Source: VAZQ01 sp963807865
Lineage (GTDB): Bacteria; Pseudomonadota; Alphaproteobacteria; Rhizobiales; Xanthobacteraceae
Length of the DNA: 64,000 bases
Direction of reading: 5' to 3'
NCBI GenBank assembly: GCA_963807865.1
Contig: CAWEDK010000025.1
Span: forward strand, 233,772 to 297,771
Both the position numbers and the translations under genes were made by a program. Shown here one piece after another: positions 9,279 through 19,690 of this stretch; the stretch's first letter is position 1; each line of letters begins with the position of its first letter. The notes below the pieces were generated by a model. That model did no database searches. It had not been told where the DNA came from and saw only the letters and a program-made list of their open reading frames with translations.

Positions 9279-9743
9279 CTACGGGCGGGTCTTCGGCGGG
9301 GTGACGCTCAGAATCGTGTGCGTCAACGTCTCGATGTCGATTGGCTTGGTGAGGTGCCGCGAGAAGCCCGTGTCGAAGGTTCGGAGGTAGTCCCGATCCT
9401 GGGACAGGGCCGTGACCGCGATGACCGGCACGTGCCTTCGCTTCCGGAGCGCGCGGAGCCCTCGCACGAATCCGAAGCCGTCCAGCGATGGCATGAGGAG
9501 ATCACACAGGATCACGTCGATCTTGGCATTGCTGCGGCACAGCGCGAGAGCGGCGACGCCCTCCGAGGCCTCGAGGACGAGGGCGCCCTCCAGCGTGAGC
9601 ATCCGCTGGAAGATGTACCGCGCATCGGGATCGTCCTCGACAACCAGTACGGTGAGCCCCCTCAGTTGGCCCGCCGTCGCCGAGCGTGCAGTCGTGACGT
9701 CCAGGGATTCTTGCGCCAGATCGAAGGCGTGCTGCTGGCGCAT
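9279..9743 (-). CDS. Single-domain response regulator (CheY-like)
   Basis: About 154 residues with one receiver domain: acidic pair in LTVLVVEDDPDARYIFQRML, phospho-acceptor Asp in VILCDLLMPSLDGFGFVRGL, Thr/Ala switch region VPVIAVTAL, and the conserved Lys in HLTKPIDIETL. No output domain follows, so it probably acts by protein-protein contact or phosphotransfer. ATG 9743 is preferred because TCAGGAG lies 5-8 bases upstream; a GTG at 9818 is an alternative that adds 25 residues of low complexity. The frame is intact. It lies near, but is not clearly co-transcribed with, the sigma-54 activator. Confidence 0.85.
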   Translation of the reverse strand: MRQQHAFDLAQESLDVTTARSATAGQLRGLTVLVVEDDPDARYIFQRMLTLEGALVLEASEGVAALALCRSNAKIDVILCDLLMPSLDGFGFVRGLRALRKRRHVPVIAVTALSQDRDYLRTFDTGFSRHLTKPIDIETLTHTILSVTPPKTRP

Positions 9744-10133
9744 CGCGGCTCCTGAGACCGTCGCCGCCGCGGGCGCCTTCTTGTGAGATCGCGAGCTGCG
9801 GACTCTTAACGCTGCCACGCTCTCATTGACCGAATATCACAGTCACCTGCATTCGACGAGTTCTCGTCGCTAATCGTGGCAAATCCGGCGCCATGCACTG
9901 ACTGCGCCGCGTCACGGTGTCATCCACTCTGTCACCCTGACGCCTGCCAGCGTAGAACAGTCGCCATCTGCGACGCGCGGTCGTTCGAACGCCATAAAGT
10001 CGCGCGTCCATAGCCGGACGTGCAGTTCTTGCTGGACCTGTTTCCCGTCACCGAGCTATTCTCCCGCCGTTGACCGGCCGAGGAGTCCCTCGGCCCTTGC
10101 GTCCACACCGTGAAAAAAGGAGTCCGCAGGATA

Positions 10134-11288
10134 ATGGCTTGGACACTGAGAGGCAGTGTCATCTACCGCCGGTTCTTCGCGCTGAACGCACTGGCCATCA
10201 ACCTGATCGTGGGCGGGATGGCCGTCAACTCCGCCAACGCGGCAGACTTCGTGATCTACAGCGAAGGACTCGCCGGCGGCTGGCAGAACTGGTCCTGGAG
10301 CAGCTACGTCAACTTCTGGGGAACGAACGCTGCCGGCGGCGCTCGCGGGATCGGCTGGCAAATCGCTCAGGCGTGGGGAGGCCTCTACCTGCACACCGAT
10401 TCGCCGGTGCAGACGGGAAGCGGCACCGCGGTGGTGTTCGCCTTCATGGGAAGCCAGACGAACCAGCGCTTGACGGTGGCGGTGTATGGCGAGAATGGCC
10501 AGGTGGCCGGGTGGCCGCGAGACCTCGGAGATTTCGGTGGGCTTCCCGTGGCGTATCAGTGGAAGTGGTACACGGTCCCCCTCAGCCAGCTCGGTGCAGC
10601 CGGCCGGGGCATCACCGGCATCGTCATCCAGGACGGCAACGGGTGGGCGCAGCCGACGGTGCAGATCGACGAGCTCAAGCTGACCAACGTCGCCTCCGGG
10701 CTCGGCCTCGCGCCCGCCGGCTCGTCGAACTGTCTCGGGGTGCCGGCATACCCCGAGATCCGGTGGGAGAACTCCGGCGCGAACGCCACTCGCGGGCGAG
10801 CGACGATTCCCGGTAACTTCTACGGACCTACGGGCTGGCGCTGGTACTACGACCGGATCGACGGCGCCTGTACGGGCACGACGGAGCAGATTCTCGAATG
10901 GGCCGCCCGGAAGTGGGGTTTCGACCAGCTCGGGTACCCGGACCTCGCCAAGGCCATGGCGACCCTCGAGACCTGGTGGCGCAACGCGTTCGTCGGCCAC
11001 TCGGGTGAGGTCGGCATCCTCCAGATCCACCCGGCATTCTGGCCGGACTACCAGCCGGCCACGTGGAGCACGGCATACGCAGCGGACTACGCGATGGCTG
11101 TGATCCGAAGCTACTACGACGGAGCGTCGTGGATGGGAAACGCGACGAAGGGGGATCTCCGCGGATCGGTCGCCGCGTGGAACTGCGGCTGCGCCTACAA
11201 CGGGTGGGGCTGGTACGCCAATGCCGCGATGAGCTACAACGACACCAAGCCCTGGAAGCGGGCCGGGCAGCCCCCGGAGTGGTTCTGA
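10134..11288 (+). CDS. Secreted protein: carbohydrate-binding-like domain plus lytic-transglycosylase-like domain
   Basis: The start ATG 10134 lies behind AAAGGAG; a GTG at 10110 is possible. A signal peptide (hydrophobic FFALNALAINLIVGGMAV, cleavage after SANA) leads to a beta-sandwich-like domain: FVIYSEGLAGGWQNWSW, GGLYLHTDSPVQTGSGTAV and QIDELKLTN, a pattern I associate with modules attached to glycosidases. Residues about 210-384 resemble a lysozyme/SLT fold, with TLETWWRNAF supplying a candidate catalytic Glu and SGEVGILQIHPAFWPDY the ensuing conserved strand, then RGSVAAWNCGCAYNGWGW. The likely activity is peptidoglycan or polysaccharide cleavage outside the cytoplasm. The frame is intact. 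It converges with the three-repeat surface protein. Confidence 0.6.
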   Translation: MAWTLRGSVIYRRFFALNALAINLIVGGMAVNSANAADFVIYSEGLAGGWQNWSWSSYVNFWGTNAAGGARGIGWQIAQAWGGLYLHTDSPVQTGSGTAVVFAFMGSQTNQRLTVAVYGENGQVAGWPRDLGDFGGLPVAYQWKWYTVPLSQLGAAGRGITGIVIQDGNGWAQPTVQIDELKLTNVASGLGLAPAGSSNCLGVPAYPEIRWENSGANATRGRATIPGNFYGPTGWRWYYDRIDGACTGTTEQILEWAARKWGFDQLGYPDLAKAMATLETWWRNAFVGHSGEVGILQIHPAFWPDYQPATWSTAYAADYAMAVIRSYYDGASWMGNATKGDLRGSVAAWNCGCAYNGWGWYANAAMSYNDTKPWKRAGQPPEWF

Positions 11289-11314
11289 GAAGGGGACGGG
11301 TCCGGGCCGTCGGT

Positions 11315-12454
11315 TCACGGCACGACGCCGAATGAGGTGGCGTGCCACTGGTAGGCGTACATCGTCGCCCAGCCCTTGCTGAAGACGGCGACGTCCACGA
11401 AGTAGGTACCGGCGGGGAGGCTCGGGGGAACCTGGAAGACGAACACCAGGGTCCGAGCCTCCCCGGCCGAGAAGACCTGGCCCTCCACCCATTGCTGGAG
11501 GGCCAGGCCCCCCGCCGCGCTCTTGATCTCGACGTCGACGATGACGCCCGCGGCAGGCTGGGTGCTCGCGTCGGTCACCGTCGTCGCCACGGATAGCGTT
11601 CCGCCGCGCGCCGCCGAGGCGGGGGTGGCGGTCGTGGCGGAGGTCGAGAAGACGGGCGGACTGCCCGGACCCACGGTCAGCGCCTCTTCGCCGGTCTTCC
11701 ACACATAGAGCGTCCCCCAGGACGCGTCGAAGACTCCGATCGATGCGCTGTAGGGGCCAGTGGCCGCGCCCTGGGGCGCAGTCCACCCGAAGGTGTAGGT
11801 CTTCGTCTCGTTGGCCGCGAAGGCCTGGTCGTCCGCCGTCTGCTGGCTACCTGTCACGACGTTGCCGAGAGGATCCCTCAGCTCCAGGAGGACATGGATT
11901 CCTGACGCCGCGCGCGGGGCCAGGTTCGTCACACGCGCCGTGATCGTGGCGCTGCCTCCGGGGGGGACCGGGCTCGGGCTGGCCGTGATGTCGGCGACGT
12001 GAAAGGCGAGGAGGACGCTGCCTTGCTGGATCGTGAGGGTCGCGGCGCCGTTGCTCCAGGCGTAGAGCTGAGACCAGTGATCGGAGAAGACGCCGATCTT
12101 GACCGTGAGGTCGCCGAAGCCCTGGTTGGCGGGGACCAGCCACGACCACTGGAGCACCTTGGTTTCCCCGGCCGCGAAGCTCTGTCCGAGGAGATACTGC
12201 TGGTCGACGAGGTTGTTGCTGCCGTCGCGGATCTCCATGTCGACGATGATGCCGGTTGCGAGTGATCCGCCATTGGTGACCGTTGCCGTGATCGCCGCGG
12301 TCACCCCCGGATGGACGGGGTTCGGCGAGACCGAGGCGGCCTCGATGGTAAAGCTCGGGGCCGCGGAGGTCACCGCCGGCCAGAGGCCGAGGAGGCTCAG
12401 CGCGACAACGCTGGCCGACCGCGTGAGGCTGCGAGCTTGTCCATTCCATGTCAT
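11315..12454 (-). CDS. Secreted three-repeat beta-sandwich protein (CARDB/Ig-like)
   Basis: ATG 12454 follows GAGG and begins a clear signal peptide (basic start, VVALSLLGLWPA, cleavage near TSA-AP). The mature protein is three related units of about 110-120 residues. Each has a strand like SVSPNPVHPGVTAAITATVT, a VDMEIRD/VLLELRD/VDVEIKS strand, a SFAAGETK or VFSAGEAR turn, and an ending of the type GVFSDHWSQLYAWSNGAATL. The plan matches CARDB-type cell-adhesion modules that bind carbohydrates or proteins at the surface. No enzyme domain or anchor is seen. The frame is intact. It probably works with the neighbouring secreted protein, but they are convergent, not co-transcribed. Confidence 0.65.
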   Translation of the reverse strand: MTWNGQARSLTRSASVVALSLLGLWPAVTSAAPSFTIEAASVSPNPVHPGVTAAITATVTNGGSLATGIIVDMEIRDGSNNLVDQQYLLGQSFAAGETKVLQWSWLVPANQGFGDLTVKIGVFSDHWSQLYAWSNGAATLTIQQGSVLLAFHVADITASPSPVPPGGSATITARVTNLAPRAASGIHVLLELRDPLGNVVTGSQQTADDQAFAANETKTYTFGWTAPQGAATGPYSASIGVFDASWGTLYVWKTGEEALTVGPGSPPVFSTSATTATPASAARGGTLSVATTVTDASTQPAAGVIVDVEIKSAAGGLALQQWVEGQVFSAGEARTLVFVFQVPPSLPAGTYFVDVAVFSKGWATMYAYQWHATSFGVVP

Positions 12455-12604
12455 GGTGCATGACCTCGGTCCGGAGGAGTGATCAAGCGGTAGTCGATGG
12501 TGGGACATGAAGCAAGAGGGCTGCCACCGCGGGAGGAGTCTGGAGCCGGAGGCAAGGGGAGCAACCGGCAAGAGTTGCCAGTCCAGGGCCGATGGCCGTG
12601 ATCC

Positions 12605-13455
12605 CTAGATCGTGACCTCCAGGAGGTCGGAGCCGAGCACCACGGGGCCGTCGTAGTCGCGCGCCACGTCCGCCGCGATGGACCGGATCGTCGCGTCGGA
12701 CGCCGGCCGGAAGTGCGTGAGGACCAGCTTCTTCACCCGGGCCTGCCGGGCGATCCGGCCCACGGTGTCCGCGCAGGCGATGGTCTCCCGGGCGAGGCGG
12801 AGGAAGTACGGCGTGGTGAGCTCCGCCCGGGCCATGTAGCAGCACTGGACCAGCACGTCCGCGTCCCGGGCGAGGCGATCGAGGCCCTCGCAGGCGACGC
12901 TGTCCCCGCTGAAGGCGACGACCTTGCCCTCGGCCTCCACGCGGTAGCCGAGGCACACCCAGCGGCGCTTGAAGGCCTCCGGGTAGCTCGAGGCCGTGGC
13001 CGTGCACCACCGGTCTCGGCGAACACCCGCCAGGCGCCGCCATCGTGGACGAGCCCGCTCGTCGACGTCGGCGCTCTCGACGGGCGCCCAGTCCGATGCC
13101 GAGCTCGCCCTGGGAGCGAAACGCGATGTCGCGGCTCGTAGACCTGCTCGACGAGGGCCGTCACGATCGACGCGGTGCCGGGCGGGCCGTAGACGCGCGA
13201 GCGCCGCGCTTCCGGCCCTGGAGCCAGCCGGTGAGGATCACGTCGCCGAGATCGCCGATGTGGTCGTAGTGGTGATGGCTGACGAACACCGGGTGGACCG
13301 TCTCGACGGGGATGCCGAGCGCGGGCCAGCTGGAGGACGACGCCGCGGCCGGCATCGAACAGGAGGCGCGCGTCTCCGATCTCGAGCACGACCGCCGACC
13401 CGTGGCGGGTCGGGTCGGGTATCGGTCCGCCGGTGCCGAGGAGGGTGAGCTTCAT
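12605..13455 (-). CDS. Metallo-beta-lactamase-fold hydrolase (RNase Z-like family)
   Basis: It begins MKLTLLGTGGPIPDPTRHGS and contains the metal motif SHHHYDHIGD, then FSGDSVACEGLDRLA with the bridging Asp, and a distal VLTHFRPASDATIRS giving the last His. This is the layout of the RNase Z/ElaC-like branch of the beta-lactamase fold, in which the substrate may be tRNA 3' trailers or small phosphodiesters. The long, conserved GxxLLFDAG start and about 280 residues favour a general metal-dependent hydrolase; exact activity is unknown. Several frame changes occur between 13330 and 12960. It is divergent from the aldolase gene. Confidence 0.7.
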
Positions 13456-13672
13456 CCGTCAGGTCCGCGACTGCGGGAGAGTTCTACCGTGTCGCCGGCG
13501 AGCGCGCAAGGGTCGCGTCGCCGGGCGCCAGCGACCGGCCAGGCGTCTCGGCGGGTCGGGGCACGGGCGCGGCCTCCTGGTCCGCCGCGTGGGCGTCGCC
13601 GGACCGGCGTGGGGATATACTCGACGCCACGGAACGGGCCGAGCGCGGATCCACCTCGCACGGGAGGGCGCG

Positions 13673-14442
13673 ATGTCGAGCGTGACCAGCTTGCGGGCGA
13701 ATCGGAGGGACGAGTCGGCGGAGTGGCAGCTGCGCGTCGACCTGGCGGCCGCGTTCCGGCTGGCGGCGGAGTTCGGCTGGCACGAGGCGGTGGCGAACCA
13801 CTTCAGCCTCGCGGTGGCGGCCGACGGCAAGAAGTTCCTGATGAACCCGCGGTGGCGGCACTTCGCCCGCGTCAAGGCGAGCGAGCTCCTGCTGCTCGAC
13901 GCCGACGACAAGGAGACCATGAGCCGCCCGGACGCGCCCGACGCCTCCGCGTGGTGCATCCACGGCCACCTTCACGGGGCGCTGCCCCAGGCGCGCTGCA
14001 TCCTCCACGTGCCACCCGCCCTATGCGACGGCGATCGCCTCGCTGGCCGATCCCGAGCTCAAGCCGATCGAGCAGAACACGGCCCGCTACTACCGGCGCC
14101 TCGCGATCGACCGGGAGTTCGGCGGCATCGCCGACAACGAGGAGGAAGGCCGGCGCCTGGTGCGGGTGCTCGGCGACAAGAAGCACGCGATCCTCGGCAA
14201 CCACGGCGTCCTGGTCATGGGCGACACGGTGGCGGAGGCCTTCGACGACCTCTACTACCTGGAGCGCGCCTGCCAGACGCTGGTCCTGGCCTACTCGACC
14301 GGCCAGCCGCTCAACGTGCTCTCGCCCGAGATCGCCGAGGCGACCGCGCGCGGCTGGGAGGACTACAAGGACGCGGCGTTCTCCCACTTCGACCAGCTGA
14401 AGAGCGATCCTCGACGCCAAGGATCCGTCGTACAAGGACTGA
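13673..14442 (+). CDS. Class II aldolase/adducin family protein
   Basis: ATG 13673 begins an approximately 256-residue protein with the class II aldolase pattern: NHFSLAVAADGKKFLMNPRW near the N-terminus and the zinc site CIHGHLHGALPQARCILHV (two His plus a third after the frame change, in HVHPPYATA). GNHGVLVMGDTVAEAFDDL follows, with the conserved later His, and YLERACQTLVLA. Such proteins cleave or epimerise phosphorylated sugars, or decarboxylate, using zinc. One single-base insertion near 14017 (CACGTGCCACCC) and one near 14405 break the frame. The true stop is TGA 14440-14442. The neighbouring catabolic operon faces it on the other strand; substrate unknown. Confidence 0.75.
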
Positions 14443-14501
14443 TCCGGCCGAGGCCTGGCCCGGCGCGTCGCCGCGGGGGTCGCCGGCGTGCCGCCGCGCG
14501 C

Positions 14502-15426
14502 CTAGCTCCAGGTCAGGAGCCGGCAGAGTCGCTCGTGAGGTCGCGTCAGCTGAAAGCAGCCGCGCCGCCCGCCTAGCCGCGCCCGCACGTTCCCCGCCCA
14601 GTCGGCGTCGAGCTTGACGCCGACCATGTCCCGCGACGCGCTGCTGCGGCTCGTCGCAGATCCCCATGTAGGGGAGGCGCGGGGTCAGCGACCCGGGCCG
14701 CGGTAACCTCGTGGCTCTCCGTGTCCACGTCGTACCAGAGCTCGAACCCGTGCACCTGGTCGAACATCGACTGGTAGAGGGACGAGCGTCGAGCCGGCGC
14801 GGGCGACGTGGCTCCGCTTGTAGCGGTGGAACACGAGCGGCCGGCCGGGCGCCGGCGCGTACATGTCGACGGTGGCCGGCGTCCGGACCGGCCGCTCCGC
14901 GAAGAGGGCGCGCGGTCTCGGCCCGGTAGGTGAAGCAGAGGTCGAGGAGCTCGGGCCAGGCCTCGAGGTCCAGCCGGTGGAACTCGCGCGGGCTCGGCCG
15001 CGGCGTCGCCGGCCACGTCGATCCGCGTCACCTGCCGCGAGAGGCGGGCCGCCTCGATGGCGGCGTCGAGCAGGTGGCCGGCGAGGGGATGCTCGCCCAG
15101 GAGTCTCCGCGACCTGCCGGCGGAAGCCGGCCGCGACGCGGAGGCGCCCGACTTCCCGGAATGCCTCCAGGAGCGGAGCCGCAGCGCGCCCGCGTCGCGC
15201 GGAGCGCGCGGTGGCGGTCGCCTCGGACAGCTGGTAGCTCGGCGACGGCTCCGCGACGAGGCTCACCTCGAGATCGAGCGAGGCCGTCGCTCAGCCGGGC
15301 ATTGAGCCGGAGCAGGGGAGGCGGGTCGAGGGCGTCGACCCAGCCGGTCACGGTCCGCTCGTAGGGACCGCTCCGATCGAGGAACCGGCACTCGATCGTC
15401 ACGGGGTCAGGCGTTGACTCCGACAT
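14502..15426 (-). CDS. Uncharacterised protein, possibly DUF2889-like
   Basis: ATG 15426 lies inside the last codons of the HpaB-like gene (28-base overlap), so the two are probably translated together. It begins MSESTPDPVTIECRFLDRSG and has VTGWVDALDPPPLLRLNARL, then a long helical part (LLEAFREVGRLRVAAGFRRQ), RPLVFHRYKRSHVARAGS, a strand FELWYDVDTESHEVTAARVA and a C-terminus YMGICDEPQQRVA. The order of a beta-rich start and a helical end vaguely recalls DUF2889, but I cannot assign it firmly. At least four frame changes occur. Context: third gene of an operon with an acyl-CoA ligase and an HpaB-type flavoprotein, suggesting a role in modifying a CoA-activated compound. Confidence 0.45.
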
Positions 15427-16902
15427 TCCGGGGTCTGGATGCGGTGCATGGAAGTCACGGCCTGGCACGCCGTGACCATCCCGTCGACGTGCTTCGCGGC
15501 CCGGCCGAGGTCGTACTCCCGGTACATCTGGAGCCACTCGGCCGCCGGCGATCCCGAGCCGTGGATGATCTCGACGTCCCACCATCCCGCGTACTCCGAG
15601 GCGGTGAGGTCCCGGATGAACCGGAAGAGCCGCATGCGGTCCTCGGCCGTGCCCGTCGCGCCCGCGTAGTACTTGTCGAAGTAGGGCTTGAGCTCGGGGG
15701 CCCGCTGGTCCTCGATCGCCGGCAGCGTCTCGACCGCGCCCCCGGCGATCTCGAGGAGGAGGCGCGTCGCCAGGTAGTGCCCCTCCATCGCGACGTGCTT
15801 GCCCGTGTTCGCGTAGACGGCGTCCGGGCACCGCGACGCCCGGCTCCATCACGCTCCGCGTGCATGGAGGCCGCCACGCCCGTGCTCCAGATCAGCGCCT
15901 GGAGCTTGATCATCTGCGTGATCTTGTCCCGGATGTGCTGGGCGTCGGCGACGCCGTTCAGCTCGGCGATGCGGTGCGCCGCGCCGATGAAGATGTCCAG
16001 CTTGCCCACGTCCGCGCCGAGGTAGCCCTGGCGGTTGACGCTCGCGAAGATGTTGGCCATGTCGCCGGAGTGTTGCCACTCGCCGCACAGGAACACGCGC
16101 TCCCAGGGCACGAACACGTCCTCGAAGATCGTGAAGGTCTCGAGGAGCTGGTCCTTCCGCGTCATCGGCGACGTCTCGGGATCCTTCATGCCGTGCGCCT
16201 CGCGGGCGATGAGCTTCACGCCGGGGGCGTCGACGGGGACGGCGAAGGACACCGCGTAGTCGGCGTCCTCCTTCCGCATCGCCCGGGTCGGGGCGACGAT
16301 CAGCTCCTCGGCGGCGACCGCGCCGGAGGTGTGCATCTTGCAGCCCCGGATGACGATCCCGTCGGAGCGCCGCTCGACGACCCGGAGGTACGCCTCCTTG
16401 TTCGGCTGCTCGGCGGGCCGGAGGCGCCGGTCCCCCTTGGGATCGGTGATGGCCGCCGACGTCATGATCTGCTCCCGCTGGAACCGGCGGACGTAGCTCC
16501 GCACGCGCTCGAAGTACTCGCCCTTTCCCTCGCGCGCGAGGGTGGAGGCTGACGACGTACAGGGCGGCGAGCTCGTCCCGCCCGATGGTCGCGTAGCCGG
16601 CGGCCGGGGAGACGCGCGAGACCTGCCGCGCGACCATGATGTTGTCGAGGAGATCCTCCTTGGTCGCCGGGATGGACCAGAAGGGATGGCACGGCTCGCC
16701 GTCGATCGAGACGATGCGCGGGAGCGCGCGCTGCACCTCCGGATCCGCGCACGCAGTCGTAGATCCAGGTGCCCCAGCAGTGCCGGGTCGGCGCGAAGCC
16801 CTCGTGGCTGACGCGGTCCGCGATGCGCTCGCCGCCGCAGTACACGACGGGCTGCTGCGTCCGGAGGGCGGCGAGGTACGCTGCGCTGGTCCTGAACGCC
16901 AT
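15399..16902 (-). CDS. HpaB / 4-hydroxybutyryl-CoA dehydratase superfamily flavoprotein
   Basis: It starts MAFRTSAAYLAALRT and continues PVVYCGGERIADRVSHEGFA. It then has FWSIPATKEDLLDN, VIRGCKMHTSGAVAAEELIV, the flavin-site region PGVKLIAREAHGMKDPETSP, FEDVFVPWERVFLCGEWQHS and NIFASVNRQGYLGADVGKLD, ending with KHVDGMVTACQAVTSMHRI. Total about 490 residues, as usual for the family. 4-Hydroxybutyryl-CoA dehydratase binds a 4Fe-4S cluster through a His and a Cys seven residues later (in HR-SYGGC); here the equivalents appear to be Asn and Ala. A flavin monooxygenase-like role is therefore likelier than dehydration. Frame changes occur near 16745, 16530 and 15835. It is preceded by an acyl-CoA ligase. 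Confidence 0.75.
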
Positions 16903-16939
16903 GACGGAGCCTCCTGGACGGCGCCGCTCGGGCGCCCGC

Positions 16940-18415
16940 TCAGCCTTCGTTCAAGAGTCTGCGGACCTCGTCCTGCAGCACCTTGCCGTTCGGGTTTCGC
17001 GGGAGCAAGGCGGCGACGAACCGTACCTTGCGGGGCGACTTGTAGTCGGCGATGCGCTCGGCCGAGGAAGCGGCCGAGCTGCTCGCGCGTCGAGCGCGCT
17101 CCCGGCCGCGCGACCACGACGGCGGCGCCGACGACCTCCCCCAGGTCGCGGTCCGGCAGCCCCACGACCGACGCCTCCAGGACGTCCGGGTGGGCGGCGA
17201 TGGCGCTCTCCACCTCGACGGGCGGGATCTTCTCGCCGCCTCGATTGATGAGCTCGTCGACCCGCCCCACGATCCGGAGGAGACCGTCGTCGCCGAGACG
17301 CGCCAGGTCGCCGGTGCGCAGCCACGGGCCGTCGAACTTCTCGCGGGTCGCCGCCTCGTCGTTCCAGTAGCCGACCATCGCGGTCGGGGTGTCCACCTGG
17401 AGCTCGCCGCCCGGCACGATCCGGTCGCGGATGCCCGGGACGGCAACGCCGATCGCCGTGAGATCGCGGGCGCCGGGGCGCCAGGGGAGGTAGTGCGTCA
17501 TGGAGGTCGCCTCGGACATGCCGTAGACGTTCACGAAGCGGCGTCGGGGACGACCCGGGACAGGCGCGCGGCGAGCGGGCCCCGGCATCGGCGCGCCGCC
17601 GTAGGCGAACCAGGGCGCCGAGCCCGCGGGCGGGGGGGCGGCCTCGAGCAGCGGCGAGCATGCGGCCGTAGATGGTCGGCACGCCGATCAGGAACGTGTA
17701 GCGGCCCTCGGCGAGGGCGCGCGCCACCGCGGGCGGGTCGAACCGGCGCGGCACGTCGACCCGCCCGTTGGCGAGCAGCATGTGGGCGAGGCCGTCGTTG
17801 TAGCCGGTGTTGTGGAAGAGCGGGCACACGACGGCCGTCGCGCTGTCGGGCCCGGAGTGGAAGAGGTGCGCGAACATCGCGGCGTTCCGCACCAGGGAGT
17901 CGTTCCGGATCATCACGCCGCGCGGCTCGCCGGTGGTGCCCGACGTGTAGCAGAGGACGCCGACCTCCTCCGGCCGCGCCTCGGAGCCGTCCAGCGCCGG
18001 CGCCGATGACTCCGGTCGCCGTCGACGTCGGCCGACGCGACGGCGCGGCTCCGGTAGCGCTCCGGCACCCGCGACAGGTAGGGCGGGTCCCCGACGATGG
18101 CCGCGGGGTCGAGGTCGTCGAGCATCCGATCGAGATCGCCCGCGGCCTGCCGCGTGTTGAGCGGCGCCGCGACGGCGCCGTGGGCCAGCGCGCCGAGGTA
18201 CGCGACGACCCACGCGCAGCTGTTGTCGCCGAGGAGGCCACCCGGTCGCCGCGCTGGACGCCGAGCCGCCGGAGGCGCGCGCGATGGCCGCGCGACGAGC
18301 CCGGCGACCTGGGCGTAGGTGTATGGCGCGCCCGCGGTCGGGCTCGGTCGGCGAAGACCGCGTCGGGCGTGCGCTCCGCCCAGTGGAGCAGGAACTCCGG
18401 CAGAGTGTCCATCAT
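16940..18415 (-). CDS. AMP-forming acyl-CoA synthetase
   Basis: It starts MDTLPEFLLHWAERTPDAVF and shows the ANL-superfamily order: GDRVALLGDNS-like substrate entry, LNTRQAAGDLDRMLDDLDPA, the P-loop-like VLCYTSGTTGEPRGVMI, FHNTGYNDGLAHMLLA, FVNVYGMSEATSMTHYLPW, GYWNDEAATREKF, WLRTGDLARLGDDGLLRI, GRVDELINRGGEKIPPVEVE, and the terminal PNGKVLQDEV with the catalytic Lys. It activates a carboxylic acid to its CoA thioester through an adenylate. The substrate cannot be read from sequence; the following HpaB-like gene hints at an aromatic or hydroxy acid. At least five frame changes interrupt the 490-residue protein. Start ATG 18412/18415. Confidence 0.85.
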
Positions 18416-18639
18416 CGCGTCGGCTAGACGTGGAGCATTGTAGGAACTCGTCCATGTGAAATCAAAGGGGGCTACGCGGACTGGGCCGTCGTGTCCGCGG
18501 TGCGCGACGAGAGACACCGTGGAGTGGACTGCCTGGCGGGGCCCAACTGGCCACGGCCCACGCGGCGCGGGCGGTGCGCGACGGAGGCCGTCCGGCGCGG
18601 CGGCGCCCTGACCTCGGCGAGCGCGTGAGACCACGCCCG

Positions 18640-19690
18640 TCACGTTCCGCCAGGCGCCTCGCGGAGTCGAACCTCGGCGTGCTCGCCGGCCGCCAAGACG
18701 ATGAAGGGAATGACCCACGCGAAGTACTGGGGGAACAGCACCGTGTTGAAGTCGGTGAAGACGGTGAACATGAGAAGGATGGTGGTGTACCGGCCGATCG
18801 CCTGGTAGCTGGCCGCCACGAGCAGGATCAGGGTCGCAAGGAGGAGCAAGGGGATCCGGGCCGGGCCTCCGCGCAGTCCGAGCAGCGAGCCCACCGCGGA
18901 CACGTGCCCGTAGCCGGCGGCCGGCCGGCACAGCCGAGCTCCAGATGGAGCTGACAAAAGCATTTCCATCCCACCACAGGAACGGCAGCGACACGGCCAG
19001 CGGGACGAGCGCGATCCACAGCATGGCCCGAGCGACTTCTGTCCCGCGCTCGCGGCGGGGAGCCCGATCCGAGCGCTGCCACGTCCACACGAGATAGAGG
19101 GGAGCCACGAGGAGTCCGACGTGCTTGATCGCGAGCGAGGTGCCGAGCAGGAGGAAGGCGAGTCGGCGTCTCCTCCCGAAGCACTCGAGGGAGAGGAGGA
19201 GCAGCAGGAGCGCCAGCTCGTCGAGGCCTCCCGAGCGGACGGTGTAGAGCGCCCAGCGGTTGAGGCTCCAGAACAGCGCGCCGAAGAGGCCCAGGAGCGG
19301 CCGGCCCGCCCGCTGGCCCGCGTGATACAGGAGGACCGCGATCGTGACGTGCGCAGCGATCCGCACGGCGCGCCAGAGCGCCAGCCAGGTGGCGTAGTCG
19401 TGGACTCCCAGCTTGTATGCGCCGGCGACGGCCAGATAGAAGAGGGGCAGGTACGAGGGGTGCTTCGTGGCCCGTTCCTCGGGCTCCCGGGGAAGGTCGT
19501 ACCCGTACGGGTTGACGCCGTCGGCGAGGCGGACGCCGTCTCGCCAGATGTAGTAGATGTCCGACCGGCCAGCGGCTGCCGCCGTCCGGGCCGCGAGCCC
19601 GGACGCAGCCAGGGCCAGCAGCAGGCCGAGCGCCAGGGCCAGCCGGGCCAGGCGTCGTGCGGCCGAAAGCCTGCGCGCGGGCGTGAGCAT
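18640..19690 (-). CDS. Multi-spanning membrane glycosyltransferase (GT-C, GT87/DUF2029-like)
   Basis: ATG 19690 (MLTPARRLSAARR) precedes a hydrophobic helix LALALGLLLALAASGLA and an external loop with DIYYIWRDGVRLADGVNPYG, an acidic-aromatic loop typical of polyprenyl-phosphate-mannose-type GT-C enzymes. At least eight further membrane segments follow, among them LPLFYLAVAGAYKLG, LLGLFGALFWSLNRW, LALLLLLLSLECF, HVGLLVAPLYLVWTW and FAWVIPFIVLAAG. The protein has about 350 residues. One frame change sits near 18930. The likely function is transfer of a lipid-linked sugar at the outer face of the membrane; acceptor unknown. No coupled neighbour. Confidence 0.65.

Noticed and set aside
9960..9995. 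TTCGAAC-containing string resembling a tRNA T-arm
   Set aside because: GGTCGTTCGAACGCC has no matching acceptor, D or anticodon arms around it, so no tRNA is called.
15399..16902. 4-Hydroxybutyryl-CoA dehydratase
   Set aside because: The His and Cys expected as 4Fe-4S ligands appear to be Asn and Ala, so only superfamily membership is claimed.
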